From the NCBI RefSeq assembly GCF_020010925.1, contig NZ_JAGJBZ010000003.1, positions 744,001 to 808,000 on the forward strand: DNA of 64,000 nt. The letters are read 5' to 3'. Origin of the DNA: Streptomyces griseiscabiei (GTDB taxonomy: Bacteria > Actinomycetota > Actinomycetes > Streptomycetales > Streptomycetaceae). The notes below the pieces were generated by a model. It was given only the letters and a program-made list of their open reading frames with translations, had not been told where the DNA came from and ran no database searches. The position numbers and the translations under genes were made by a program. Shown one piece after another: positions 49,382-58,163 of the stretch; position 1 is the stretch's first letter, and each line of letters opens with the position of its first letter.

Positions 49382-51313
49382 GTGTCCAGCCTCGAACACA
49401 CCCAACCCGCCCTGGTGGAACCCGAGTTGAAGCGGCTGGACGGAACCGTCCGAGAGGCGTACGTACCGGCGCTCGTCTCGCCCGCGGCCTACGGCTCGCT
49501 CGCGGACATCCCGTTCGACAACGCGGCCCACGCGCCCGACTCGGTCGTCCTCAGCCGTAAGCACGGGGGCGGGGGCGGCAGCGAGGGCGAGGACGGGGAG
49601 GACGACGGCCGGTGGCGGGACGTCACCGCGGCCGAGTTCGCCGCCGAGGTGCTCGCGCTGGCGAAGGGGCTGATCGCCGAGGGTCTGATGCCGGGCGACC
49701 GGATCGCGATCATGGCGCGGACGACGTACGCGTGGACGCTCCTGGACTTCGCGGCCTGGGCGGCGGGCCTGGTGACGGTCCCCGTCTACCCGACCTCCTC
49801 CGTCTTCCAGACCCGCTGGATCCTCCAGGACTCGGGCGCGGTGGCGCTGGCCGTGGAGACGGCGGGCCAGGCCGCCGCCCTCGGCCCGGAACTCGACCGC
49901 ATCCCCGACCTGCGCCATCTGTGGGTCTTCGAGAAGGACCACCTGGACCGGCTGGCCGGGCGGGGCCGGGACGTGTCGGACCAGGAGGTGGCCGTACGGC
50001 GCGGGGTGCTCGGCCCCGACACCCTCGCGACGCTGATCTACACCTCGGGCACGACCGGCCGCCCCAAGGGCTGCGCCCTCACCCACGGCAACTTCTGCGC
50101 CGAGGTCGACAACGCGATCGACCTCCTCTACCCCATCTTCCGCGCGCGGACCGACGAGGAGGCCTCCACCCTGCTCTTCCTCCCGCTCGCCCATGTCTTC
50201 GGCCGCATGGTGGCGATCGCCTGTATGCGGGCACGGATCCGCGTCGGCCACTCGCCGAGCTTCCGCACGGAGGATCTCCTCGCCGACCTCAAGTCCTTCC
50301 GCCCGACGTTCCTGCTGCTGATCCCCTACGTCCTCGAGAAGGTCTTCAACACGGCCCGCGCCTCCGCCGAACGCATGGGCCGCGCCGCCTCGTACGACCG
50401 TGCCGCCGCCGTCGCCCGCCGCTACGGCGAGGCCCTGGAAGCCGAACAGCACGGCACCGGCCCCGGCCCGTCCGCCTTCCTCAAGGCGGCCCGCACCTTC
50501 TACGACCCGCTGGTCTACCGCCGTATCCGCAAGGCGCTGGGCGGCCGGGTCCGTTACGTCATCTGCGGGGGCAGCCCTCTCGGCCGCCGGCTCGCCGCCT
50601 TCTACGCGGGCGCGGGCATCGACGTCTTCGAGGGCTACGGCATGACGGAGACGACCGCGGCCGTGACCGTCACCCCGCCCAACCGCCCCCGCCTCGGCAC
50701 GGTCGGCCGGCCCCTCCCGGGCACCCGTGTCCGTATCGCCGCCGACGGCGAGATCCTGCTGCACGGCGGCCAGATCTTCCGCGGCTACTGGGACCCGCAG
50801 GCCGGCGGGGTCGTCCCGGCGGGCCCCGACGGCTGGTTCGCGACCGGGGACATCGGGCGGCTCGACGACGAGGGGTACCTCACGATCACCGGACGCAAGA
50901 AGGAGATCCTGGTCACCGACAGCGGCAAGAACGTGGCCCCCGCCCCGCTGGAGAACTGGCTCCGCTCCCACCCCTTGATCGCCCACGCCATGGTGATCGG
51001 CGACCGCCGCCCCTATGTCACGGCCCTGCTGACACTGGACCCCGAGGGCATCACCCACTGGACCCTGATGAACGCCAAGCAGGGCGCGTCCCTCGCCCGG
51101 ATCGCCACGGACCCGGACCTCCGCGCCGTCCTCCAGCGCGCGATCGACGAGGCCAACCGCCTGGTCTCCCGCCCCGAATCCATCCGCGCCTTCACCGTCC
51201 TGCCCACCGGCCTCACGGAGGAGGAGGGCCACCTGACCCCGTCGATGAAGCTGCGCCGGGAGGTCGTGGAGCGGTCCTTCACGACGGAGATCGAGGCCCT
51301 GTACGAGAAATAG
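49382..51313 (+). CDS. Long-chain acyl-CoA synthetase (AMP-binding)
   Basis: 643 residues from GTG 49382, with AGGAG six bases upstream. The P-loop is LIYTSGTTGRPKGCALTHGNF, followed by EGYGMTETTAAVTV, ATGDIGRLDDEGYLTITGRKKEILVTDSGKNVAPAPLENW and a fatty-acid-ligase C-terminus. It activates long-chain fatty acids. The open frame continues upstream to 48002 without a start signal and overlaps the MaoC gene, so that extension is rejected. Its 3' end, stop included, is triplicated as 20-base units. Confidence 0.93.
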   Translation: MSSLEHTQPALVEPELKRLDGTVREAYVPALVSPAAYGSLADIPFDNAAHAPDSVVLSRKHGGGGGSEGEDGEDDGRWRDVTAAEFAAEVLALAKGLIAEGLMPGDRIAIMARTTYAWTLLDFAAWAAGLVTVPVYPTSSVFQTRWILQDSGAVALAVETAGQAAALGPELDRIPDLRHLWVFEKDHLDRLAGRGRDVSDQEVAVRRGVLGPDTLATLIYTSGTTGRPKGCALTHGNFCAEVDNAIDLLYPIFRARTDEEASTLLFLPLAHVFGRMVAIACMRARIRVGHSPSFRTEDLLADLKSFRPTFLLLIPYVLEKVFNTARASAERMGRAASYDRAAAVARRYGEALEAEQHGTGPGPSAFLKAARTFYDPLVYRRIRKALGGRVRYVICGGSPLGRRLAAFYAGAGIDVFEGYGMTETTAAVTVTPPNRPRLGTVGRPLPGTRVRIAADGEILLHGGQIFRGYWDPQAGGVVPAGPDGWFATGDIGRLDDEGYLTITGRKKEILVTDSGKNVAPAPLENWLRSHPLIAHAMVIGDRRPYVTALLTLDPEGITHWTLMNAKQGASLARIATDPDLRAVLQRAIDEANRLVSRPESIRAFTVLPTGLTEEEGHLTPSMKLRREVVERSFTTEIEALYEK

Positions 51314-51352
51314 AGGCCCCGGACGAGAAGCAGCGGCCCTGTACGAGAAGTA
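51293..51352. repeat. Three 20-base tandem units spanning a stop codon
   Basis: Units start at 51293, 51313 and 51333 (GAGGCCCTGTACGAGAAATA, then two variants differing at a few positions). The first unit contains the last codons and most of the TAG of the acyl-CoA synthetase gene. Confidence 0.85.
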
Positions 51353-51381
51353 GCCGCCCCCTCCCCGCGTCCCCGCCGTCC

Positions 51382-51705
51382 CTACATCCCGGCCGCCGGA
51401 TCACCCTCCCCCAGCGCGACCCACCAGTACCCGTCGTCCTTGACCAGCAGCAACTCCTGCTCCTGACCGGTCCCGGCGTAGCTGAGCCGCACAGGGTTGA
51501 AGTACCCGACGCTCCCCTCCAGCACGGTGACGTCGACAGGCCCGCGCGCCCCCTCGCCGAACTCCCGCACCTGCTCGTAGGCGGCGACCCGGGGCGCGTC
51601 GTACGCGGGCCCGGCGAGGTCCACGAGCCCGTCCACATCGCCGGCCCGGAGCCGCTGCACGTACACCCGCACGACGGTGTCGACGTCCTCGGCCGTCTCC
51701 GCCAC
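51382..51705 (-). CDS. Small conserved protein, NTF2/SnoaL-like size
   Basis: 107 residues: DVDTVVRVYVQRLRAGDVDGLVDLAGP at the start and QELLLVKDDGYWWVALGEGDPAAGM at the end give the helix-then-sheet pattern of small NTF2-like proteins. GTG 51705. It has no partner gene: both neighbours run in the opposite direction. Function is unknown. Confidence 0.6.
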   Translation of the reverse strand: MAETAEDVDTVVRVYVQRLRAGDVDGLVDLAGPAYDAPRVAAYEQVREFGEGARGPVDVTVLEGSVGYFNPVRLSYAGTGQEQELLLVKDDGYWWVALGEGDPAAGM

Positions 51706-51819
51706 ATCGGGATACCTGGATGGAGCGTCATTTCAGCCGGCCCCGGTTGTACACGTCACCGAACTTCCCAGGCCAACGGCCCACGACGCTCATGGGCGAG
51801 GCCGATACCGTACGGCCGC

Positions 51820-52311
51820 ATGATGCGAAGACGTCTGACACGGTTGCTGTCCACGAAGTGGGGCAGGCTCTGCACGGCCTGCATGGTTGTGGCCGTCCTG
51901 CTGTGGGGCTGGTCCGCCGTCCTGACGCTCGGATCGCTGGGCCGGGACCACGACACCGCGGACCGGCTCGCCTCCGCGGCGCTGGTCCTGACCGTGCTGG
52001 AGCTCCTCCTTCTCGGCCTTCACGAGGCGCACCTGCGGCACCTGCGCGGAGAGGCCGATGCCCTCGACGTACGGCAGGTGCTCGACCACATACGCTCCCT
52101 GCGCACCTCGGCCAACGGGTGGATCACCATGGTGCTGGTCGCCCTCGGCGTCGCGGCCTGGGCCTATGTGTGGGTGGCCGTGCGGTGGCTGGGCCTGGAC
52201 GTACCGGGGGTGCCGGACGCGGACGACGGCGGACTGGTCATGGCGGCCGGCACGCTCAGTTGCGCGGCGGCCGGGATCTTCGCGGTGACGCACTTCAAGG
52301 AACGCCGCTGA
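51820..52311 (+). CDS. Small membrane protein of unknown function
   Basis: 163 residues with three to four helices (LCTACMVVAVLLWGWSAVLTLGS, LASAALVLTVLELLLLGLHEAHL, ITMVLVALGVAAWAYVWVAVRWLGL, LVMAAGTLSCAAAGIFAV). A GATACCGT element ends eight bases before ATG 51820, so the transcript may be leaderless. No domain is recognised. Confidence 0.65.
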   Translation: MMRRRLTRLLSTKWGRLCTACMVVAVLLWGWSAVLTLGSLGRDHDTADRLASAALVLTVLELLLLGLHEAHLRHLRGEADALDVRQVLDHIRSLRTSANGWITMVLVALGVAAWAYVWVAVRWLGLDVPGVPDADDGGLVMAAGTLSCAAAGIFAVTHFKERR

Positions 52312-52710
52312 GCCGCCGCCCTGACGATATTTTGGCGTGACGCCGCTTCCCGGGCGGTGTCGAAAAGGCCGTAGCGAAAAAGGTCCGGCACTCGGATTTC
52401 CCGTCGGTCCTCGGGATTTCCACATTCCGCGCGTCATTTCTCTGCATCGACTTCTTCTCGCTCCTCTTCCGTCCCTGGTGAAACTCGGGCCTCCGTACGT
52501 AAATACGAGCAAGCCGAATTCACGTCAAGAGAAGCAATCGGCGGTTTCAGGACTTTGCCAGCGGCAAGGGTCCACGAAATCGATTCTGCATATCTACGAT
52601 TTCGAACCAGGACCGACACCCCACGGGACCACCCACGCAAGAAGATCCTGGTCATGGGCGCGGGCATCGCCGGCCTCGCGCCGGTCCCGGACTCCGAAAG
52701 GGAAGAGGAA
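52312..52710. other. 399-base low-GC gap with Rossmann-motif remnant
   Basis: No intact gene. The region is AT-richer than its surroundings. At 52639-52680, in frame with the downstream gene, it encodes KKILVMGAGIAGLA, the dinucleotide-binding start of an FAD monooxygenase. After it the sequence runs straight into the ribosome site GGAAGAGGAA of the PixA-like gene. It looks like the 5' stub of a lost flavoprotein gene, or a deletion scar. The rest is presumably the promoter region of the PixA-like gene. Confidence 0.5.
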
Positions 52711-53220
52711 ATGGCTGACATCAATGTGATGATCGCGTTCGACGCGGCCACGATCGTCGAACAGAACCCCAACGCGTCGAGGAATCCGGACGCCCCGACC
52801 TACGCCGACCAGAGCCTCATCTACATGACGACGCGCCACGACCACATCGTCGGCACGTCGGGGGCGGAACTGAACGTCCGCGCCGAACCCGGGGACACCA
52901 TCAAATGGCGGGAGACCACACTGTCGCTCGGCAGTGAGTACAAGGCCTTACTGTACAAGTACGTGAGCAGCGACCCCGGCCACCAGCTCATCAGGACACC
53001 GGAGATCGAGGTCGTCGACGGCGTCTATCCGATGCCGAAGGAAGGCTCCGAAGGGCGCCCGGAATTCGTGACCCAGACCTACGAGGACCACTACTGGCGC
53101 ACGACCGTCAAGAAGCCCGGCAAGGTCGTCTACCACTTCTCCTTCCAGATCCTCGACCGCCACCGCCAGCTGAAGGGCTACTTCCAGTGGGACCCCTTCA
53201 TCACCATCGAGAACCCCTGA
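52711..53220 (+). CDS. PixA/AidA-family inclusion-body-type protein
   Basis: 169 residues: INVMIAFDAATIVEQNPNASRNPDAPTYADQSLIYM and ELNVRAEPGDTIKWRETTLSLGSEYKALLYKYV follow the AidA/PixA family, whose members form crystalline inclusions in Xenorhabdus and Photorhabdus. ATG 52711 has a strong GGAAGAGGAA. Codon 80 is TTA (52948-52950), so it is probably bldA-dependent. It ends 17 bases from the convergent LAL regulator. The family is known mainly from insect and plant associates; its role here is unknown. Confidence 0.78.
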   Translation: MADINVMIAFDAATIVEQNPNASRNPDAPTYADQSLIYMTTRHDHIVGTSGAELNVRAEPGDTIKWRETTLSLGSEYKALLYKYVSSDPGHQLIRTPEIEVVDGVYPMPKEGSEGRPEFVTQTYEDHYWRTTVKKPGKVVYHFSFQILDRHRQLKGYFQWDPFITIENP

Positions 53221-53237
53221 CGGCACCGTCGGGCGAC

Positions 53238-56045
53238 TCAGTCCACCAGGTCGGCGGCCGTCAGCAGCCGGGTGAGGTCCGTACGCGACCGGACGTGCAA
53301 CTTCCGGTAGATGCGGGTGAGATGGGCCTCCACGGTCTTGCGGGAGACGAAGAGTGAGGCCGCCGCCTCGGTGTTGTTGAGGCCGCGGGCGACGGCGCGG
53401 GACACCTGGAACTCCTGGGGCGTCAGCTGGTTCAGGGCCGCCCCGCCCAGGCCCCCCGCCGTCGACCGGTCGGCGCCCGACATGCCCCCCGCCGCGGCGA
53501 GTTCGCTCGCCGCGCGGCGGGCCCAGGGGACCGCGCCGAGCCGTTCGAAGCAGGCCAGGGCGGAGGCGAGCGGTGCGCGCGCGGCCCCCGGGCGGCGGTA
53601 GCGCCGCAACACCTCCGCCTCGCACAGCTGGGTCCGGGCCCAGTCGAAGGGCCCCGTCGTCCGCTGGTGGGCCTCGGACGCCGCCGCGAAGTGCGCCTCC
53701 GCCTCCTCCGGCGTCCCCGCCAGCAGCCCCCGCACCCGCGCCGCCGCGGCCTCGGCCGACGCGAGCCCCGTCTCCCGGGCCCGCTCCTCCAGCCAGGCGA
53801 CCACCTCACCGGCCCGCGCCGCGTTCCCCGCCCGGACATGCGCCTCGGCCAGGTCCGCCGCGAAGGGGACCACCTCCGGATTGCCGATGCCCTGCTCCAC
53901 GGCCAGTGACAACGTTAGCTCCAACTGGTCGGCGGCGGCGTCGTGATCGCCGTGGGCGAGGGCCGACAGCCCCAGCACGGCTGTCATATGGAACTCCTGG
54001 CAGCCGATCCCGTACGCCCCGCACTCCCGCCGCGCCCGCGCCACATGCTCCTCGCACTCGACCCGCTCGCCCCGCAGCGCTTCGAGCCGCGCCAGGCAGT
54101 ACAGGGCGTAACTCACACAGGTCAGCTGGCCCAGCTCCTCCGCCCAGCGCAGCGCCTCCGTCAAGTCCCCCCGCGCGGACGCCCATTGACCGATCCGGGT
54201 CTCCAACTCGCCCCGTACGGCGAGGGTGAAGCCCAGCACCCCCACCGCGCTGTGCCGCCGGGCCGACTCCACGGCCGTGTTGAGCAGCCGGCGCCCGTGC
54301 GCGAACTCCTCCACACGGCTCCACGCCTGCCCGGCGATCGCGTAGACCTGCTGGTCACGGACGGGGTCGCCGCCGGTGCCGTGCCGGTCGGCGGCCTCCA
54401 GCATCGCGCGCCCCTCGGCCGTACGGCCGGACATGACGAGGGCGCCGCCCAGGAGGGTGAGGCTGTACCAGCGTTCGGGACCGGACTCCGAGGCCAGGGC
54501 GAGGGACTCCTCGGCCACCTGGACCGCCGCCGGGACATGCCCGTCGAGGCGCGCCGCGGCCGTCGCCTCCGCGAGCAGCAGACACGCGCGGGTGCGGTCG
54601 GTGCCGCGTACGGCGTCGGCGGCGTCCACCAGCAGGCCGTACGCCTGCGCGGTCTCGCCCTTCCAGGTGTACATCCGGCCCAACAGGCCCTGGATCGCCG
54701 CGCGTACGGCCGGATCGGGGGTGATCCGCAGCGCCTCCTCGCACCACTGCGGGCCCGCCGAGGAGCCGCTGAGCAGGGCGTCGGCGGCGGCGTGGTGGAG
54801 ACGGTCGGCGCGGGGCGCGGGGTCGGGGGTGAGTTCGGCGGCGCGCCGCCAGGCGAGGGCCGACTCGCCGAACGCGCTGCGGCGGCGGGCCTCCCGCGCG
54901 GCCTCCGCGAGCGCCGCGGCGGCCTCCTCGTCGGGGCCGGGGGTCGCCGACGCCCGGTACCAGGCGTGCAGCGGGCCCGTGCTCACCTCGGCCAGCGCCT
55001 GGAACGCGGCGTAGCGATGCGCGAGGGGGGCCCGGCCCAGCACCAGCGCCCGCAGCACCGGGTGGTGGAAGTCCAGCCCGTCCGCCGTAGCCGTGATCAG
55101 GCCGTCCTGCTCGGCGGGGGAGAGCGCGTCGAGGGACAGCCCGGCGGCCTCCAGCGCCTTGCGCAGCGGACCGGCCGCCGTCGAACGGCCGGCCGCCAGC
55201 ACCACCAGCGCGCGGCGGGCGGGGTCCGGCAGCCCGTCGATCCGGGTCGCCCAGGCACGCTCCAGATGGCTGCCGAGGGACGGCGGGTCCAGCAACGGCC
55301 GCTCCCCGCGCGCCTGTTCGTCCGTCAGGCCGCCCGCGATCTCCCGCAGGGCGAGCGGATTGCCGCCGCTGATGCGGACGAGGTCGGCGAGCACATTGGG
55401 GGTGACCCGGCCGGCCGGCAGCGCGGGATCGTCGAGCAGGGCGGCGCACTCCTCCGGCGTCAGCCCGCCCACCTGCACCGCCGGGATGCTGCGGCGGTCG
55501 CCCGACTCGCCGTGGTCCTCGCGCGAGCCGAGCGCCAGGGCGACCCGTTCACTGGAGAGCCGGCGGGCGACGAAGAGCAGGACGCGCTGGGAGGAGGGGT
55601 CCACCCAGTGCAGATCGTCGACGAGGACGACCACCGGACGCTCGTCGCCGAGCGCCGCGAGGACGTTCAGGGCACCCATGCAGGCCGCGTACGGATTGCC
55701 CGGCGGGTCCGCCGGGTCGCCGCTCAGGGCGAGACATGACTCCAGGGCCGAGCGCTGGGCTCCGGGGAGTTCCCTGAAAAGGGATGAATGGGGCATCAGC
55801 AGGTCGCCCAGGGTGGCGAAGGGGAGCACGGTCTCGGTCTCGATGCCCCGGGCGCGCAGGACCGTGGCCGGGGCCGCGCCGGAGGATCCGGCCGCCGCCC
55901 GCTGCGCCGCGTAGTCCAGCAGGGCGGTCTTCCCGATGCCGGGTTCGCCCCACAGCAACAGCGCCGCCCCGCCCGCCCCACCTGCCACGAGCAGGTCGTC
56001 CATCAGCCGGCGTTCCCGCTCCCGACCGACGAGTCCCCGTAACAA
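53238..56045 (-). CDS. LAL-type LuxR-family regulator (AAA + HTH)
   Basis: 935 residues. Walker A is GEPGIGKTALLDYAAQ (about 34-49) and Walker B is VVVLVDDLHWVDPSS. A long TPR-like middle follows, and the C-terminal LuxR HTH is LTPQEFQVSRAVARGLNNTEAAASLFVSRKTVEAHLTRIYRKL. The start is TTG 56045, and the second codon is TTA (56040-56042), so translation would depend on bldA tRNA. LAL regulators usually control secondary-metabolite or sugar genes, but no large cluster is near. The PixA-like gene is the nearest candidate target. Confidence 0.88.
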   Translation of the reverse strand: MLRGLVGRERERRLMDDLLVAGGAGGAALLLWGEPGIGKTALLDYAAQRAAAGSSGAAPATVLRARGIETETVLPFATLGDLLMPHSSLFRELPGAQRSALESCLALSGDPADPPGNPYAACMGALNVLAALGDERPVVVLVDDLHWVDPSSQRVLLFVARRLSSERVALALGSREDHGESGDRRSIPAVQVGGLTPEECAALLDDPALPAGRVTPNVLADLVRISGGNPLALREIAGGLTDEQARGERPLLDPPSLGSHLERAWATRIDGLPDPARRALVVLAAGRSTAAGPLRKALEAAGLSLDALSPAEQDGLITATADGLDFHHPVLRALVLGRAPLAHRYAAFQALAEVSTGPLHAWYRASATPGPDEEAAAALAEAAREARRRSAFGESALAWRRAAELTPDPAPRADRLHHAAADALLSGSSAGPQWCEEALRITPDPAVRAAIQGLLGRMYTWKGETAQAYGLLVDAADAVRGTDRTRACLLLAEATAAARLDGHVPAAVQVAEESLALASESGPERWYSLTLLGGALVMSGRTAEGRAMLEAADRHGTGGDPVRDQQVYAIAGQAWSRVEEFAHGRRLLNTAVESARRHSAVGVLGFTLAVRGELETRIGQWASARGDLTEALRWAEELGQLTCVSYALYCLARLEALRGERVECEEHVARARRECGAYGIGCQEFHMTAVLGLSALAHGDHDAAADQLELTLSLAVEQGIGNPEVVPFAADLAEAHVRAGNAARAGEVVAWLEERARETGLASAEAAAARVRGLLAGTPEEAEAHFAAASEAHQRTTGPFDWARTQLCEAEVLRRYRRPGAARAPLASALACFERLGAVPWARRAASELAAAGGMSGADRSTAGGLGGAALNQLTPQEFQVSRAVARGLNNTEAAASLFVSRKTVEAHLTRIYRKLHVRSRTDLTRLLTAADLVD

Positions 56046-56178
56046 TGCGCCACCCCCTGGTGCCCGCCTGCGTCCGGCCCCGCGCGTCCATCATGCCCCC
56101 AGGGGGTGTTCCCGGGGGAGATGTAGGGACTTCCCGGAAGCGAGGGGGACCGCCCCCGGCCTTCAATGGTCTCGGAAC

Positions 56179-56290
56179 AGCACGACAGGCACGGCGGAAC
56201 GGCGCGACAGGCACGACGGGGGACCGCCGCCACGGGGGACGGCGCCACCGGCACGGGGGATCGCACCACCAGTACGGGGGATCGCACCAC
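56179..56290. repeat. Iteron-like direct repeats between LAL and CYTH-like genes
   Basis: ACGGGGGA-N5/6-CCAC occurs at 56216, 56232, 56253 and 56274, the last three exactly 21 bases apart; the last two share a 17-base identical core. Two GACAGGCACG copies lie at 56184 and 56206. The array sits in the 272-base gap between divergent starts. The 21-base period equals two helical turns but is also seven codons, so a coding origin (HHQYGGSH-like) cannot be excluded. Confidence 0.7.
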
Positions 56291-56317
56291 ACGGGAAAAC
56301 CAAGGGATACAGAGCAC

Positions 56318-57157
56318 ATGAACCAGGTCGCGGAACTAGGGGGACGGCCCATGCCGGCATCCGTGGGACGCGGGGATCTCGCCTCGGGATCCGACCGGCT
56401 GGACTCGGTCGAGATCAAGGTGACGTTCTCGGGTGCGGGCGCGGCCGCCGCGACTTGGGCGCTGGCGCCGGACACCGGGGGAGCCCGGCGCCGCGTCTAC
56501 TTCTGTGAGGACCTCGCCCGCTCCACGGCGCCAGGACAGCTGCCGCTTCTGGATGCGGGACTGATTCTGCGCCTACGGGCGGGGAGCGGGCGGGGCGGGG
56601 CAGCGACAGCGGAATTGCGGCCCTGCCGCCGGTCCCGGCTCTCGGAACGTTGGCTGCGCTTCCGGGAGCAGGGACCGGACTCCTTCCACCTGGCGGGCGC
56701 CTGGTCGGGCGACCGCCGGGTGCTCTCCGCGGCCCTCGTCTCCGAGTGCGGGCGTACGGCCGTGGAGGCCGCCGCCACCGGCACCGCGCCGCTGGACCTG
56801 GTCTTCTCCGACAGCCAGCGCGCCTTTCTCGCCGACTGCGCCGACATCGACGTCGGCCTCGGCTCGCTCGACGTCCTCGGTCCCGTCGACACGGTCCGCT
56901 GGCGCGGCGTGCGTCTCGACCATCACGAAGTGACCCTGGAGCACTGCACGCTGGCCGCCGACCGGCCGCTGGAGTGGCTGGAGGTCTCCAAGCGAGTCGC
57001 CCCCGAGGGCGCGGAGGTGGTCCAGGCCTCCCTGGCCGCACTCCTGAGGGGCAAGGGACTCGAACCGGACCTGGGACGCGGGATCCGGCTGCGCCGGGTG
57101 CTGGAGGAACTGGTACGGCTCCGCCGCGGCCGGTCGCCCAGCTCCCCGCGCCCCTGA
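56318..57157 (+). CDS. CYTH-domain-like protein
   Basis: 279 residues from ATG 56318. SVEIKVTF at about 26 resembles the ExExK start of CYTH (triphosphate tunnel) proteins. It is followed by RRRVYFCEDL, LILRLRAG and a final helical half. The first Glu of ExExK is missing, so activity is doubtful. The last residues (RSPSSPRP) are encoded by the arm of a repeat-family element, so the natural C-terminus has been altered. Family assignment is moderate. Confidence 0.6.
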   Translation: MNQVAELGGRPMPASVGRGDLASGSDRLDSVEIKVTFSGAGAAAATWALAPDTGGARRRVYFCEDLARSTAPGQLPLLDAGLILRLRAGSGRGGAATAELRPCRRSRLSERWLRFREQGPDSFHLAGAWSGDRRVLSAALVSECGRTAVEAAATGTAPLDLVFSDSQRAFLADCADIDVGLGSLDVLGPVDTVRWRGVRLDHHEVTLEHCTLAADRPLEWLEVSKRVAPEGAEVVQASLAALLRGKGLEPDLGRGIRLRRVLEELVRLRRGRSPSSPRP

Positions 57158-57160
57158 AGC
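57131..57160. repeat. Repeat-family fragment D at a gene 3' end
   Basis: CGCCCAGCTCCCCGCGCCCCTGAA resembles the left arm of the structured repeat (CGCGCAGTTCCCCGCGCCCCTGAA in copy C). It supplies the last codons and the TGA of the CYTH-like gene. No right arm is present. Confidence 0.5.
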
Positions 57161-57168
57161 CACCCGGG

Positions 57169-57489
57169 CTACCCGACCCCCAGCACCCGCAACGCCGCCG
57201 CGGTCACCGCCGCCCCGAGCACCACCACCGCGAACGGGGCGCCACGCCACGCCAGCACCCCACCCACCAGCACTCCGGCGGGCCGCGCCCAGCCGGCGAA
57301 ACCGCCGTCCTCGGTCAGCGCGCCCGTGGCCAGCAGCGCGACCAGCAGCACCACGGCGGCCCCGGCCAGCAACTCCCGCACCCGTACGGGGATCTCGACC
57401 CGGCCGTGCAGCAGGGGCCCGGTGAGCCGGAGGGCGTACGTCCCCACGGCGAGCAGCAGCATGGCGACGACGACCCCCTCGCCCCTCAC
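57169..57489 (-). CDS. azlD: Branched-chain amino acid exporter subunit AzlD
   Basis: 106 residues, three to four helices. LLLAVGTYALRLTGPLLHGRVEIPVRVRELLAGAAVVLLVALLA in pattern is the AzlD family. The start is GTG 57489, sharing GTGA with the azlC stop. With AzlC it exports branched-chain amino acids or their analogues. Confidence 0.88.
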   Translation of the reverse strand: MRGEGVVVAMLLLAVGTYALRLTGPLLHGRVEIPVRVRELLAGAAVVLLVALLATGALTEDGGFAGWARPAGVLVGGVLAWRGAPFAVVVLGAAVTAAALRVLGVG

Positions 57490-58163
57490 GACGCCCGCCA
57501 CACGACGAGACCGGCCAGCGCCAGCAGGACCGGAACCCCGGCCGGTGTCACCGGAGCCGCCGCCAGCGCGACCGCCGCGCCCAGCAGCGCGGCCCGGCGT
57601 ACCGGCGCGCGCTCCCGCAGGGCGGGCAGGACCAGGGCGACGAGCACGGCGGGGAAGGCGGCGTCGAGGCCGTACGCGGCGGTGTCGCCGAGCGCGGTGC
57701 CGGCGAGGGCCCCGGCCAGGACGCACACGTTCCACACCGCGAAGAGGCCGAGCCCCGACACCCAGAACGCCACCCGGCGCCGTACCGGATCGTGCTGGGC
57801 CAGGGCGAAGGCCGCCGTCTCGTCGGTCACGAGGTGCGCGCCCGCGAACCGGGCGAGCCGCCCCGGTCCCAGGACGTCGGCGACCGCCAGGCTGAACGCC
57901 GCGTTGCGGGTGTTGAGCAGCAGCCCCGTGGCCGCCGCCGCGAGCGGCCCGCCCCCGGCCAGCAGGATGCCGACCGCGCTGAACTGCGCCGCCCCCGCGT
58001 ACACGACCAGCGACATCGCCACCGGCACCCACACCGGCAGCCCGCCCGCGACCGAGATCGCGCCGAAGGAGACCCCGACGACACCCCCGGCGGCACAGAC
58101 GAGGGCGACGTCCCGGAGCAGCGCGGGGTCACGGGCATACGGTGTTCGGAGCAGCGAACGCAT
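57486..58163 (-). CDS. azlC: AzlC-family branched-chain amino acid exporter
   Basis: 225 residues, AzlC signature: VVGVSFGAISVAGGLPVWVPVAMSLVVYAGAAQFSAVGIL near the N-terminus, RNAAFSLAV, and LVTDETAAFALAQ. Start ATG 58163. It is divergent from an XRE-cupin regulator; one of two matching inverted repeats lies directly upstream of its start codon (58144-58159, overlapping the first codons). Confidence 0.92.
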   Translation of the reverse strand: MRSLLRTPYARDPALLRDVALVCAAGGVVGVSFGAISVAGGLPVWVPVAMSLVVYAGAAQFSAVGILLAGGGPLAAAATGLLLNTRNAAFSLAVADVLGPGRLARFAGAHLVTDETAAFALAQHDPVRRRVAFWVSGLGLFAVWNVCVLAGALAGTALGDTAAYGLDAAFPAVLVALVLPALRERAPVRRAALLGAAVALAAAPVTPAGVPVLLALAGLVVWRAS

